Below, piece by piece: positions 38,400 to 51,210 of a DNA stretch of 64,000 bases; within the stretch, counting starts at the first letter, position 1, and every line of letters begins with the position of its first letter. The notes below the pieces were generated by a model. That model was not told the DNA's origin, made no database searches, and saw only the letters and a list, made by a program, of their open reading frames with translations. Both the position numbers and the translations under genes were made by a program. The DNA is taken from the NCBI GenBank assembly GCA_039707655.1, contig CM077673.1, positions 6,210,001 to 6,274,000 on the forward strand, written 5' to 3'. This stretch comes from Elymus sibiricus (taxonomy: Eukaryota > Streptophyta > Magnoliopsida > Poales > Poaceae).

Positions 38400-39940
38400 C
38401 AGTGAGTAATAGCATAGAAAACTGGCCGGAAAAGACAAAATCTGCTAGTTTTGGTGAGGTCCCGGTAACCGGTCCACGGGCTTCCCCGAATGTTCGGACG
38501 GCCACGACAACCAAAAAAACAGTGAATAATAGCATAGAAATCTGGTCAGAATGGACAAAATCTGCGAGTTTTGGCGAGGTCCCCGTAAGCGGACCCCGGG
38601 GTTCCCCGAACATTTGGATCGCCCCGGGACCCATAATCAGAGAGTAATAGCATAGAAAACAGGTAAGAATGGACCAAATCTGCGAGTTTTGGCGATGTCA
38701 CCGTAACCGGTCCACGGGCTTCCCCGAACGTTCAGACGACCAAGACAACCAAAAAACAGTGAATAATAGCACAGAAAACTAGTAAGAATGGACCAAATCT
38801 GCGAGTTTTGGCGAGGTCCCCGTAACCGGACCCCGGGCTTCCCCGAACGTTCGGACGACCACGACAACCAAAAAACAGTGAATAATAGCATAGAAAACTG
38901 GTAAGAATGGACCAAATCTGTGAGTTTTGGCAAGGTCCCCGTAACCGGTCCCCGGGCATCCCCAAATGTTGGGACGACCACAACAACCAAAAACAGTGAA
39001 TAATAGCGTAGAAAACAGGTAAGAATGGACCAAATCTGCGAGTTTTGGCGAGGTCCCCGTAAACGGACCCCATGGTTCCCCGAACGTTTCGATCGTCCCG
39101 AGACCCAAAATCAGTGAGTAATAGCATAGAAAACTGGCCGGAAAAGACAAAATCTGCTAGTTTTGGCGAGGTCCCGGTAACCGGTCCACGGGCTTCCCCG
39201 AATGTTCGGACGGCCACGACAACCAAAAAAACAGTGAATAATAGCATAGAAATCTGGTCAGAATGGACAAAATCTGCGAGTTTTGGCGAGGTCCCCGTAA
39301 GCGGACCCCGGGGTTCCCCGAACATTTGGATCGCCCCGGGACCCATAACCAGTGAGTAATAGCATAGAAAACAAGTAAGAATGGACCAAATATGCGAGTT
39401 TTGGTGATGTCACCGTAACCGGTCCACAGGCTTCCCCGAACGTTCGGACGACCAAGACAACCAAAAAACAGTGAATAATAGCACAGAAAGCTAGTAAGAA
39501 TGGACCAAATCTGCGAGTTTTGGCGAGGTCCCCGTAACCGGACCCCGGGCTTCCCCGAACGTTCGGACGACCACGACAACCAAAAAACAGTGAATAATAG
39601 CATAGAAAACCGGTAAGAATGGACCAAATCTGAGTTTTGGCGAGGTCCCCGTAACCGGACCCCGGGCTTCCCCGAACGTTCGGACGACCACGACAACCAA
39701 AAAACAGTGAATAATAGCATAGAAAACTAGTAAGAATGGACCAAATCTGCGAGTTTTGGCAAGGTCCCCGTAACCGGACCCCGGGCATCCCCAAATGTTG
39801 GGACGACCACAACAACCAAAAGCAGTGAATAATAGCATAGAAAACAAGTAAGAATGGACCAAATCTGCGAGTTTTGGCGAGGTCCCCGTAAGCGGACCCC
39901 ATGGTTCCCCGAACGTTTCGATCGTCCCGAGACCGAAAAT
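38400..39940. repeat. A block 6
   Basis: Units start at 38400 and 39112; hybrid monomer at 39588-39704. A private CTGTGAG lies in m5 near 38919 and AACAAGTAAG in m3 near 39370. Confidence 0.88.
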
Positions 39941-41246
39941 CAGTGAGTAATAGCATAGAAAACTGGCCGGAAAAGACAAAATCTGCTAGTTTTGGTGAGG
40001 TCCCGGTAACCGGTCCACGGGCTTCCCCGAATGTTCGGACGGCCACGACAACCAAAAAAACAGTGAATAATAGCATAGAAATTTGGTCAGAATGGACAAA
40101 ATCTGCGAGTTTTGGCGAGGTCCCCGTAAGCGGACCCCGGGGTTCCCCGAACATTTGGATCGCCCCGGGACCCATAATCAGAGAGTAATAGCATAGAAAA
40201 CAGGTAAGAATTGACCAAATCTGCGAGTTTTGGCGATGTCCCCGTAACCGGTCCACGGGCTTCCCCGAACGTTCGGACGACCACGACAACCAAAAAACAG
40301 TGAATAATAGAACAGGAAACTAGTAAGAATGGACGAAATCTGCGAGTTTTGGTGAGGTCCCCGTAACCGGACCCTGGGCTTCCCCGAACATTCGGACGAC
40401 CACGACAACCAAAAAACAGTGAATAATAGCATAGAAAACTGGTAAGAATGCACCAAATCTGCGAGTTCTGGCGAGGTCCCCGTAAGCGGACCCCATGGTT
40501 CCCCGAACGTCTCGATCGTCCCAAGACCCAAAATCAGTGAGTAATAGCATAGAAAACTGGCCGGAACAGACAAAATCTGCTAGTTTTGGCGAGGTCCCGG
40601 TAACCGGTCCACGGGCTTCCCCGAATGTTCGGACGGCCACGACAACCAAAAAAACAGTGAATAATAGCATAGAAATCTGGTCAGAATGGACAAAATCTGC
40701 GAGTTTTGGGGAGGTCCCCGTAAGCGAACCCCGGGGTTCCCCGAACATTTGGATCGCCCCGGGACCCATAACCAGTGAGTAATAGCATAGAAAACAGGTA
40801 AGAATGGACCAAATCTGCGAGTTTTGGCGATGTCACCGTAACCGGTCCACGGGCTTCCCCGAACGTTCGGACGACCAAGACAACCAAAAAACAGTGAATA
40901 ATAGCACAGAAAACTAGTAAGAATGGACCAAATCTGCGAGTTTTGGCGAGGTCCCCGTAACCGGACCCCGGGCTTCCCCGAACGTTCGGACGACCACGAC
41001 AACCAACAAACAGTGAATAATAGCATAGAAAACTAGTAAGAATGGACCAAATCTGCGAGTTTTGGCAAGGTCCCCATAACCGGACCCCGGGCATTCCCAA
41101 ATGTTGGGACGACCACAACAACCAAAAACAGTGAATACTAGCATAGAAAACAGGTAAGAATGGACCAAATCTGCGAGTTTTGGCGAGGTCCCCGTAAGCG
41201 GACCCCATGGTTCCCCGAACGTTTCGATCGTCCCGAGACCCAAAAT
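39941..41246. repeat. B block 2
   Basis: The 5-mer starts at 39941 with the m5/m6 hybrid at 40417-40534, and the hexamer starts at 40535. GAAATTTGGTCAG in m2 near 40078 and CCCCATAACCGG in m5 near 41072 mark this copy; both recur in B block 3. Confidence 0.88.
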
Positions 41247-42787
41247 CAGTGAGTAATAGCATAAAAAACTGGCCGGAACAGACAAAATCTGCTAGTTTTG
41301 GCGAGGTCCCGGTAATTGGTCCACGGGCTTCCCCGAATGTTCGGACGGCCACGACAACCAAAAAAACAGTGAATAATAGCATAGAAATCTGGTCAGAATG
41401 GACAAAATCTGCGAGTTTTGGCGAGGTCCCCGTAAGGGGACCCCGGGGTTCCCCGAACATTTGGATCGCCCCGGGACCCATAATCAGAGAGTAATAGCAT
41501 AGAAAACAGGTAAGAATGGACCAAATCTGCGAGTTTTGGCGATGTCACCGTAACCGGTCCACGGGCTTCCCCGAACGTTCAGACGACCAAGACAACCAAA
41601 AAACAGTGAATAATAGCACAGAAAACTAGTAAGAATGGACCAAATCTGCGAGTTTTGGCGAGGTCCCCGTAACCGGACCCCGGGCTTCCCCGAACGTTCG
41701 GACGACCACGACAACCAAAAAACAATGAATAATAGCATAGAAAACTGGTAAGAATGGACCAAATCTGCGAGTTTTGGCAAGGTCCCCGTAACCGGTCCCC
41801 GGGCATCCCCAAATGTTGGGACGACCACAACAACCAAAAACAGTGAATAATAGCGTAGAAAACAGGTAAGAATGGACCAAATCTGCGAGTTTTGGCGAGG
41901 TCCCCGTAAACGGACCCCATGGTTCCCCGAACGTTTCGATCGTCCCGAGACCCAAAATCAGTGAGTAATAGCATAGAAAACTGGCCGGAAAAGACAAAAT
42001 CTGCTAGTTTTGGCGAGGTCCCGGTAACCGGTCCACGGGCTTCCCCGAATGTTCGGACGGCCACGACAACCAAAAAAACAGTGAATAATAGCATAGAAAT
42101 CTGGTCAGAATGGACAAAATCTGCGAGTTTTGGCGAGGTCCCCGTAAGCGGACCCCGGGGTTCCCCGAACATTTGGATCGCCCCGGGACCCATAACCAGT
42201 GAGTAATAGCATAGAAAACAGGTAAGAATGGACCAAATATGCGAGTTTTGGTGATGTCACCGTAACCGGTCCACAGGCTTCCCCGAACGTTCGGACGACC
42301 AAGACAACCAAAAAACAGTGAATAATAGCACAGAAAGCTAGTAAGAATGGACCAAATCTGCGAGTTTTGGCGAGGTCCCCGTAACCGGACCCCGGGCTTC
42401 CCCGAACGTTCGGACGACCACGACAACCAAAAAACAGTGAATAATAGCATAGAAAACCGGTAAGAATGGACCAAATCTGAGTTTTGGCGAGGTCCCCGTA
42501 ACCGGACCCCGGGCTTCCCCGAACGTTCGGACGACCACGACAACCAAAAAACAGTGAATAATAGCATAGAAAACTAGTAAGAATGGACCAAATCTGCGAG
42601 TTTTGGCAAGGTCCCCGTAACCGGACCCCGGGCATCCCCAAATGTTGGGACGACCACAACAACCAAAAGCAGTGAATAATAGCATAGAAAACAAGTAAGA
42701 ATGGACCAAATCTGCGAGTTTTGGCGAGGTCCCCGTAAGCGGACCCCATGGTTCCCCGAACGTTTCGATCGTCCCGAGACCGAAAAT
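41247..42787. repeat. A block 7
   Basis: Units start at 41247 and 41959; hybrid monomer at 42435-42551. Shares AAACAATGAATAATAG (near 41721) with A blocks 5 and 8. Confidence 0.88.
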
Positions 42788-44093
42788 CAGTGAGTAATAG
42801 CATAGAAAACTGGCCGGAAAAGACAAAATCTGCTAGTTTTGGTGAGGTCCCGGTAACCGGTCCACGGGCTTCCCCGAATGTTCGGACGGCCACGACAACC
42901 AAAAAAACAGTGAATAATAGCATAGAAATTTGGTCAGAATGGACAAAATCTGCGAGTTTTGGCGAGGTCCCCGTAAGCGGACCCCGGGGTTCCCCGAACA
43001 TTTGGATCGCCCCGGGACCCATAATCAGAGAGTAATAGCATAGAAAACAGGTAAGAATTGACCAAATCTGCGAGTTTTGGCGATGTCCCCGTAACCGGTC
43101 CACGGGCTTCCCCGAACGTTCGGACGACCACGACAACCAAAAAACAGTGAATAATAGAACAGGAAACTAGTAAGAATGGACGAAATCTGCGAGTTTTGGT
43201 GAGGTCCCCGTAACCGGACCCTGGGCTTCCCCGAACATTCGGACGACCACGACAACCAAAAAACAGTGAATAATAGCATAGAAAACTGGTAAGAATGCAC
43301 CAAATCTGCGAGTTCTGGCGAGGTCCCCGTAAGCGGACCCCATGGTTCCCCGAACGTCTCGATCGTCCCAAGACCCAAAATCAGTGAGTAATAGCATAGA
43401 AAACTGGCCGGAACAGACAAAATCTGCTAGTTTTGGCGAGGTCCCGGTAACCGGTCCACGGGCTTCCCCGAATGTTCGGACGGCCACGACAACCAAAAAA
43501 ACAGTGAATAATAGCATAGAAATCTGGTCAGAATGGACAAAATCTGCGAGTTTTGGGGAGGTCCCCGTAAGCGAACCCCGGGGTTCCCCGAACATTTGGA
43601 TCGCCCCGGGACCCATAACCAGTGAGTAATAGCATAGAAAACAGGTAAGAATGGACCAAATCTGCGAGTTTTGGCGATGTCACCGTAACCGGTCCACGGG
43701 CTTCCCCGAACGTTCGGACGACCAAGACAACCAAAAAATAGTGAATAATAGCACAGAAAACTAGTAAGAATGGACCAAATCTGCGAGTTTTGGCGAGGTC
43801 CCCGTAACCGGACCCCGGGCTTCCCCGAACGTTCGGACGACCACGACAACCAACAAACAGTGAATAATAGCATAGAAAACTAGTAAGAATGGACCAAATC
43901 TGCGAGTTTTGGCAAGGTCCCCATAACCGGACCCCGGGCATTCCCAAATGTTGGGACGACCACAACAACCAAAAACAGTGAATACTAGCATAGAAAACAG
44001 GTAAGAATGGACCAAATCTGCGAGTTTTGGCGAGGTCCCCGTAAGCGGACCCCATGGTTCCCCGAACGTTTCGATCGTCCCGAGACCCAAAAT
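42788..44093. repeat. B block 3
   Basis: The 5-mer starts at 42788 with the hybrid at 43264-43381, and the hexamer starts at 43382. Shares GAAATTTGG and CCCCATAACC with B block 2. A private AAAAAATAGTG lies near 43736. Confidence 0.88.
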
Positions 44094-45634
44094 CAGTGAG
44101 TAATAGCATAAAAAACTGGCCGGAACAGACAAAATCTGCTAGTTTTGGCGAGGTCCCGGTAATTGGTCCACGGGCTTCCCCGAATGTTCGGACGGCCACG
44201 ACAACCAAAAAAACAGTGAATAATAGCATAGAAATCTGGTCAGAATGGACAAAATCTGCGAGTTTTGGCGAGGTCCCCGTAAGGGGACCCCGGGGTTCCC
44301 CGAACATTTGGATCGCCCCGGGACCCATAATCAGAGAGTAATAGCATAGAAAACAGGTAAGAATGGACCAAATCTGCGAGTTTTGGCGATGTCACCGTAA
44401 CCGGTCCACGGGCTTCCCCGAACGTTCAGACGACCAAGACAACCAAAAAACAGTGAATAATAGCACAGAAAACTAGTAAGAATGGACCAAATCTGCGAGT
44501 TTTGGCGAGGTCCCCGTAACCGGACCCCGGGCTTCCCCGAACGTTCGGACGACCACGACAACCAAAAAACAATGAATAATAGCATAGAAAACTGGTAAGA
44601 ATGGACCAAATCTGCGAGTTTTGGCAAGGTCCCCGTAACCGGTCCCCGGGCATCCCCAAATGTTGGGACGACCACAACAACCAAAAACAGTGAATAATAG
44701 CGTAGAAAACAGGTAAGAATGGACCAAATCTGCGAGTTTTGGCGAGGTCCCCGTAAACGGACCCCATGGTTCCCCGAACGTTTCGATCGTCCCGAGACCC
44801 AAAATCAGTGAGTAATAGCATAGAAAACTGGCCGGAAAAGACAAAATCTGCTAGTTTTGGCGAGGTCCCGGTAACCGGTCCACGGGCTTCCCCGAATGTT
44901 CGGACGGCCACGACAACCAAAAAAACAGTGAATAATAGCATAGAAATCTGGTCAGAATGGACAAAATCTGCGAGTTTTGGCGAGGTCCCCGTAAGCGGAC
45001 CCCGGGGTTCCCCGAACATTTGGATCGCCCCGGGACCCATAACCAGTGAGTAATAGCATAGAAAACAGGTAAGAATGGACCAAATATGCGAGTTTTGGTG
45101 ATGTCACCGTAACCGGTCCACAGGCTTCCCCGAACGTTCGGACGACCAAGACAACCAAAAAACAGTGAATAATAGCACAGAAAGCTAGTAAGAATGGACC
45201 AAATCTGCGAGTTTTGGCGAGGTCCCCGTAACCGGACCCCGGGCTTCCCCGAACGTTCGGACGACCACGACAACCAAAAAACAGTGAATAATAGCATAGA
45301 AAACCGGTAAGAATGGACCAAATCTGAGTTTTGGCGAGGTCCCCGTAACCGGACCCCGGGCTTCCCCGAACGTTCGGACGACCACGACAACCAAAAAACA
45401 GTGAATAATAGCATAGAAAACTAGTAAGAATGGACCAAATCTGCGAGTTTTGGCAAGGTCCCCGTAACCGGACCCCGGGCATCCCCAAATGTTGGGACGA
45501 CCACAACAACCAAAAGCAGTGAATAATAGCATAGAAAACAAGTAAGAATGGACCAAATCTGCGAGTTTTGGCGAGGTCCCCGTAAGCGGACCCCATGGTT
45601 CCCCGAACGTTTCGATCGTCCCGAGACCGAAAAT
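44094..45634. repeat. A block 8
   Basis: Units start at 44094 and 44806; hybrid monomer at 45282-45398. Shares AAACAATGAATAATAG (near 44568) with blocks 5 and 7, consistent with duplication of an A-plus-B pair. Confidence 0.88.
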
Positions 45635-47175
45635 CAGTGAGTAATAGCATAGAAAACTGGCCGGAAAAGACAAAATCTGCTAGTTTTGGTGAGGTCCCGG
45701 TAACTGGTCCACGGGCTTCCCCGAATGTTCGGACGGCCACGACAACCAAAAAAACAGTGAATAATAGCATAGAAATCTGGTCAGAATGGACAAAATCTGC
45801 GAGTTTTGGCGAGGTCCCCGTAAGCGGACCCCGGGGTTCCCCGAACATTTGGATCGCCCCGGGACCCATAATCAGAGAGTAATAGCATAGAAAACAGGTA
45901 AGAATGGACCAAATCTGCGAGTTTTGGCGATGTCACCGTAACCGGTCCACGGGCTTCCCCGAACGTTCAGACGACCAAGACAACCAAAAAACAGTGAATA
46001 ATAGCACAGAAAACTAGTAAGAATGGACCAAATCTGCGAGTTTTGGCGAGGTCCCCGTAACCGGACCCCGGGCTTCCCCGAACGTTCGGACGACCACGAC
46101 AACCAAAAAACAGTGAATAATAGCATAGAAAACTGGTAAGAATGGACCAAATCTGCGAGTTTTGGCAAGGTCCCCGTAACCGGTCCCCGGGCATCCCCAA
46201 ATGTTGGGACGACCACAACAACCAAAAACAGTGAATAATAGCGTAGAAAACAGGTAAGAATGGACCAAATCTGCGAGTTTTGGCGAGGTCCCCGTAAACG
46301 GACCCCATGGTTCCCCGAACGTTTCGATCGTCCCGAGACCCAAAATCAGTGAGTAATAGCATAGAAAACTGGCCGGAAAAGACAAAATCTGCTAGTTTTG
46401 GCGAGGTCCCGGTAACCGGTCCACGGGCTTCCCCGAATGTTCGGACGGCCACGGCAACCAAAAAAACAGTGAATAATAGCATAGAAATCTGGTCAGAATG
46501 GACAAAATCTGCGAGTTTTGGCGAGGTCCCCGTAAGCGGACCCCGGGGTTCCCCGAACATTTGGATCGCCCCGGGACCCATAACCAGTGAGTAATAGCAT
46601 AGAAAACAGGTAAGAATGGACCAAATATGCGAGTTTTGGTGATGTCACCGTAACCGGTCCACAGGCTTCCCCGAACGTTCGGACGACCAAGACAACCAAA
46701 AAACAGTGAATAATAGCACAGAAAGCTAGTAAGAATGGACCAAATCTGCGAGTTTTGGCGAGGTCCCCGTAACCGGACCCCGGGCTTCCCCGAACGTTCG
46801 GACGACCACGACAACCAAAAAACAGTGAATAATAGCATAGAAAACCGGTAAGAATGGACCAAATCTGAGTTTTGGCGAGGTCCCCGTAACCGGACCCCGG
46901 GCTTCCCCGAACGTTCGGACGACCACGACAACCAAAAAACAGTGAATAATAGCATAGAAAACTAGTAAGAATGGACCAAATCTGCGAGTTTTGGCAAGGT
47001 CCCCGTAACCGGACCCCGGGCATCCCCAAATGTTGGGACGACCACAACAACCAAAAGCAGTGAATAATAGCATAGAAAACAAGTAAGAATGGACCAAATC
47101 TGCGAGTTTTGGCGAGGTCCCCGTAAGCGGACCCCATGGTTCCCCGAACGTTTCGATCGTCCCGAGACCGAAAAT
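45635..47175. repeat. A block 9
   Basis: Units start at 45635 and 46347; hybrid monomer at 46823-46939. Private changes are GTAACTGGTCC near 45702 and CCACGGCAACC near 46450. Confidence 0.88.
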
Positions 47176-48481
47176 CAGTGAGTAATAGCATAGAAAACTG
47201 GCCGGAAAAGACAAAATCTGCTAGTTTTGGTGAGGTCCCGGTAACCGGTCCACGGGCTTCCCCGAATGTTCGGACGGCCACGACAACCAAAAAAACAGTG
47301 AATAATAGCATAGAAATTTGGTCAGAATGGACAAAATCTGCGAGTTTTGGCGAGGTCCCCGTAAGCGGACCCCGGGGTTCCCCGAACATTTGGATCGCCC
47401 CGGGACCCATAATCAGAGAGTAATAGCATAGAAAACAGGTAAGAATTGACCAAATCTGCGAGTTTTGGCGATGTCCCCGTAACCGGTCCACGGGCTTCCC
47501 CGAACGTTCGGACGACCACGACAACCAAAAAACAGTGAATAATAGAACAGGAAACTAGTAAGAATGGACGAAATCTGCGAGTTTTGGTGAGGTCCCCGTA
47601 ACCGGACCCTGGGCTTCCCCGAACATTCGGACGACCACGACAACCAAAAAACAGTGAATAATAGCATAGAAAACTGGTAAGAATGCACCAAATCTGCGAG
47701 TTCTGGCGAGGTCCCCGTAAGCGGACCCCATGGTTCCCCGAACGTCTCGATCGTCCCAAGACCCAAAATCAGTGAGTAATAGCATAGAAAACTGGCCGGA
47801 ACAGACAAAATCTGCTAGTTTTGGCGAGGTCCCGGTAACCGGTCCACGGGCTTCCCCGAATGTTCGGACGGCCACGACAACCAAAAAAACAGTGAATAAT
47901 AGCATAGAAATCTGGTCAGAATGGACAAAATCTGCGAGTTTTGGGGAGGTCCCCGTAAGCGAACCCCGGGGTTCCCCGAACATTTGGATCGCCCCGGGAC
48001 CCATAACCAGTGAGTAATAGCATAGAAAACAGGTAAGAATGGACCAAATCTGCGAGTTTTGGCGATGTCACCGTAACCGGTCCACGGGCTTCCCCGAACG
48101 TTCGGACGACCAAGACAACCAAAAAACAGTGAATAATAGCACAGAAAACTAGTAAGAATGGACCAAATCTGCGAGTTTTGGCGAGGTCCCCGTAACCGGA
48201 CCCCGGGCTTCCCCGAACGTTCGGACGACCACGACAACCAACAAACAGTGAATAATAGCATAGAAAACTAGTAAGAATGGACCAAATCTGCGAGTTTTGG
48301 CAAGGTCCCCGTAACCGGACCCCGGGCATTCCCAAATGTTGGGACGACCACAACAACCAAAAACAGTGAATACTAGCATAGAAAACAGGTAAGAATGGAC
48401 CAAATCTGCGAGTTTTGGCGAGGTCCCCGTAAGCGGACCCCATGGTTCCCCGAACGTTTCGATCGTCCCGAGACCCAAAAT
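47176..48481. repeat. B block 4
   Basis: The 5-mer starts at 47176 with the hybrid at 47652-47769, and the hexamer starts at 47770. It has GAAATTTGG near 47313 as in blocks 1-3 but the normal CCCCGTAACC in m5. Confidence 0.88.
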
Positions 48482-50022
48482 CAGTGAGTAATAGCATAAA
48501 AAACTGGCCGGAACAGACAAAATCTGCTAGTTTTGGCGAGGTCCCGGTAATTGGTCCACGGGCTTCCCCGAATGTTCGGACGGCCACGACAACCAAAAAA
48601 ACAGTGAATAATAGCATAGAAATCTGGTCAGAATGGACAAAATCTGCGAGTTTTGGCGAGGTCCCCGTAAGGGGACCCCGGGGTTCCCCGAACATTTGGA
48701 TCGCCCCGGGACCCATAATCAGAGAGTAATAGCATAGAAAACAGGTAAGAATGGACCAAATCTGCGAGTTTTGGCGATGTCACCGTAACCGGTCCACGGG
48801 CTTCCCCGAACGTTCAGACGACCAAGACAACCAAAAAACAGTGAATAATAGCACAGAAAACTAGTAAGAATGGACCAAATCTGCGAGTTTTGGCGAGGTC
48901 CCCGTAACCGGACCCCGGGCTTCCCCGAACGTTCGGACGACCACGACAACCAAAAAACAGTGAATAATAGCATAGAAAACTGGTAAGAATGGACCAAATC
49001 TGCGAGTTTTGGCAAGGTCCCCGTAACCGGTCCCCGGGCATCCCCAAATGTTGGGACGACCACAACAACCAAAAACAGTGAATAATAGCGTAGAAAACAG
49101 GTAAGAATGGACCAAATCTGCGAGTTTTGGCGAGGTCCCCGTAAACGGACCCCATGGTTCCCCGAACGTTTCGATCGTCCCGAGACCCAAAATCAGTGAG
49201 TAATAGCATAGAAAACTGGCCGGAAAAGACAAAATCTGCTAGTTTTGGCGAGGTCCCGGTAACCGGTCCACGGGCTTCCCCGAATGTTCGGACGGCCACG
49301 ACAACCAAAAAAACAGTGAATAATAGCATAGAAATCTGGTCAGAATGGACAAAATCTGCGAGTTTTGGCGAGGTCCCCGTAAGCGGACCCCGGGGTTCCC
49401 CGAACATTTGGATCGCCCCGGGACCCATAACCAGTGAGTAATAGCATAGAAAACAGGTAAGAATGGACCAAATATGCGAGTTTTGGTGATGTCACCGTAA
49501 CCGGTCCACAGGCTTCCCCGAACGTTCGGACGACCAAGACAACCAAAAAACAGTGAATAATAGCACAGAAAGCTAGTAAGAATGGACCAAATCTGCGAGT
49601 TTTGGCGAGGTCCCCGTAACCGGACCCCGGGCTTCCCCGAACGTTCGGACGACCACGACAACCAAAAAACAGTGAATAATAGCATAGAAAACCGGTAAGA
49701 ATGGACCAAATCTGAGTTTTGGCGAGGTCCCCGTAACCGGACCCCGGGCTTCCCCGAACGTTCGGACGACCACGACAACCAAAAAACAGTGAATAATAGC
49801 ATAGAAAACTAGTAAGAATGGACCAAATCTGCGAGTTTTGGCAAGGTCCCCGTAACCGGACCCCGGGCATCCCCAAATGTTGGGACGACCACAACAACCA
49901 AAAGCAGTGAATAATAGCATAGAAAACAAGTAAGAATGGACCAAATCTGCGAGTTTTGGCGAGGTCCCCGTAAGCGGACCCCATGGTTCCCCGAACGTTT
50001 CGATCGTCCCGAGACCGAAAAT
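48482..50022. repeat. A block 10
   Basis: Units start at 48482 and 49194; hybrid monomer at 49670-49786. Last member of the regular A/B alternation. Confidence 0.88.
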
Positions 50023-50734
50023 CAGTGAGTAATAGCATAGAAAACTGGCCGGAAAAGACAAAATCTGCTAGTTTTGGTGAGGTCCCGGTAACCGGTCCAC
50101 GGGCTTCCCCGAATGTTCGGACGGCCACGACAACCAAAAAAACAGTGAATAATAGCATAGAAATCTGGTCAGAATGGACAAAATCTGCGAGTTTTGGCGA
50201 GGTCCCCGTAAGCGGACCCCGGGGTTCCCCGAACATTTGGATCGCCCCGGGACCCATAATCAGAGAGTAATAGCATAGAAAACAGGTAAGAATGGACCAA
50301 ATCTGCGAGTTTTGGCGATGTCACCGTAACCGGTCCACGGGCTTCCCCGAACGTTCAGACGACCAAGACAACCAAAAAACAGTGAATAATAGCACAGAAA
50401 ACTAGTAAGAATGGACCAAATCTGCGAGTTTTGGCGAGGTCCCCGTAACCGGACCCCGGGCTTCCCCGAACGTTCGGACGACCACGACAACCAAAAAACA
50501 GTGAATAATAGCATAGAAAACTGGTAAGAATGGACCAAATCTGCGAGTTTTGGCAAGGTCCCCGTAACCGGTCCCCGGGCATCCCCAAATGTTGGGACGA
50601 CCACAACAACCAAAAACAGTGAATAATAGCGTAGAAAACAGGTAAGAATGGACCAAATCTGCGAGTTTTGGCGAGGTCCCCGTAAACGGACCCCATGGTT
50701 CCCCGAACGTTTCGATCGTCCCGAGACCCAAAAT

Positions 50735-50854
50735 CAGTGAGTAATAGCATAGAAAACTGGCCGGAAAAGACAAAATCTGCTAGTTTTGGCGAGGTCCCGG
50801 TAACCGGTCCACGTGCTTCCCCGAATGTTCGGACGGCCACGACAACCAAAAAAA
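50735..50854. repeat. Monomer type m1 (120 bp)
   Basis: Diagnostic features are the start CAGTGAGTAATAG, CTGGCCGGAAAAGAC, the triplet change CTGCTAG in the core, CCCGGTAACCGGTCCACG and the tail GGACGGCCACGAC followed by seven A. In related units the centre reads GGAACAGAC, and some copies have CATAAAAAACTGG with TAATTGG. The tail belongs to the m1/m3/m4/m5 class. It is the most distinctive monomer, so I use its start to phase the units. Confidence 0.93.
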
Positions 50855-50972
50855 CAGTGAATAATAGCATAGAAATCTGGTCAGAATGGACAAAATCTGC
50901 GAGTTTTGGCGAGGTCCCCGTAAGCGGACCCCGGGGTTCCCCGAACATTTGGATCGCCCCGGGACCCATAAT
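50855..50972. repeat. Monomer type m2 (118 bp)
   Basis: Diagnostic features are GAAATCTGGTCAGAATGGAC, ACCCCGGGGTTCC and the tail CATTTGGATCGCCCCGGGAC. Its tail class is shared with m6. Three main sub-variants exist: AAGCGGACC (common), AAGGGGACC (makes a perfect 7-bp hairpin) and AAGCGAACC (extends the GC palindrome to 14 bp). A fourth form has TTCCACAAAC in place of TTCCCCGAAC and accompanies the 710-bp units. Confidence 0.93.
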
Positions 50973-51091
50973 CAGAGAGTAATAGCATAGAAAACAGGTA
51001 AGAATGGACCAAATCTGCGAGTTTTGGCGATGTCACCGTAACCGGTCCACGGGCTTCCCCGAACGTTCAGACGACCAAGACAACCAAAAAA
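50973..51091. repeat. Monomer type m3 (119 bp)
   Basis: Diagnostic features are the start CAGAGAGTAATAG or CAGTGAGTAATAG, AACAGGTAAG, GGCGATGTCACCGTAACC and the tail GACCAAGACAACC. In 710-bp units it reads GAATTGACCACATC, CGTTCCACGG and GACCATGAC instead. This copy has GTTCAGACG, which breaks the usual CCGAACGTTCGG palindrome. That GTTCAG tag is found in one m3 per A-type 13-mer and helps date their spread. Confidence 0.92.
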
Positions 51092-51210
51092 CAGTGAATA
51101 ATAGCACAGAAAACTAGTAAGAATGGACCAAATCTGCGAGTTTTGGCGAGGTCCTCGTAACCGGACCCCGGGCTTCCCCGAACGTTCGGACGACCACGAC
51201 AACCAAAAAA
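51092..51210. repeat. Monomer type m4 (119 bp)
   Basis: Diagnostic features are AGCACAGAAAACTAGTAAG or AGCACAGAAAGCTAG, GGACCCCGGGCTTCC, the perfect palindrome CCGAACGTTCGG and the tail GACCACGACAACC. It has about 51% GC and 10 CpG sites. In 710-bp units the start reads AGAACAGGAAACTAG and two bases are lost from CTGCGAG, leaving a 117-bp monomer. Confidence 0.92.
51178..51189. other. 12-bp palindrome CCGAACGTTCGG in m4 (example)
   Basis: Perfect dyad present in nearly every m4 and most m3 monomers, so up to twice per hexamer. m1 has a one-mismatch version (CCGAATGTTCGG) and m5 a weaker one. Its conservation across diverged monomers makes it the strongest candidate for a protein-binding or structure-forming site, but no function is shown. 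Confidence 0.8.

Larger units (their letters stand above)
29389..50022. repeat. Domain of alternating A (13-mer, 1541 bp) and B (11-mer, 1306 bp) blocks
   Basis: Fourteen blocks fill this domain exactly, in the order A A A A B A A B A B A A B A. A is a 712 hexamer plus an 829 7-mer. B is a 594 5-mer plus a 712 hexamer. This produces visible periods of 1541 (A), 2847 (AB) and 4388 bp (AAB). A blocks that follow B (and the first A) start with CATAAAAAACTGG, TAATTGG and AAGGGGACC. A blocks that follow A start with the GGTGAGGTCCCGG form of m1 and AAGCGGACC. Confidence 0.9.

Noticed and set aside
51181..51189. Promoter or transcription factor sites in the AT-rich start or the palindromes
   Set aside because: Such short motifs recur hundreds of times as part of the repeat, and nothing in the sequence supports a transcription unit.
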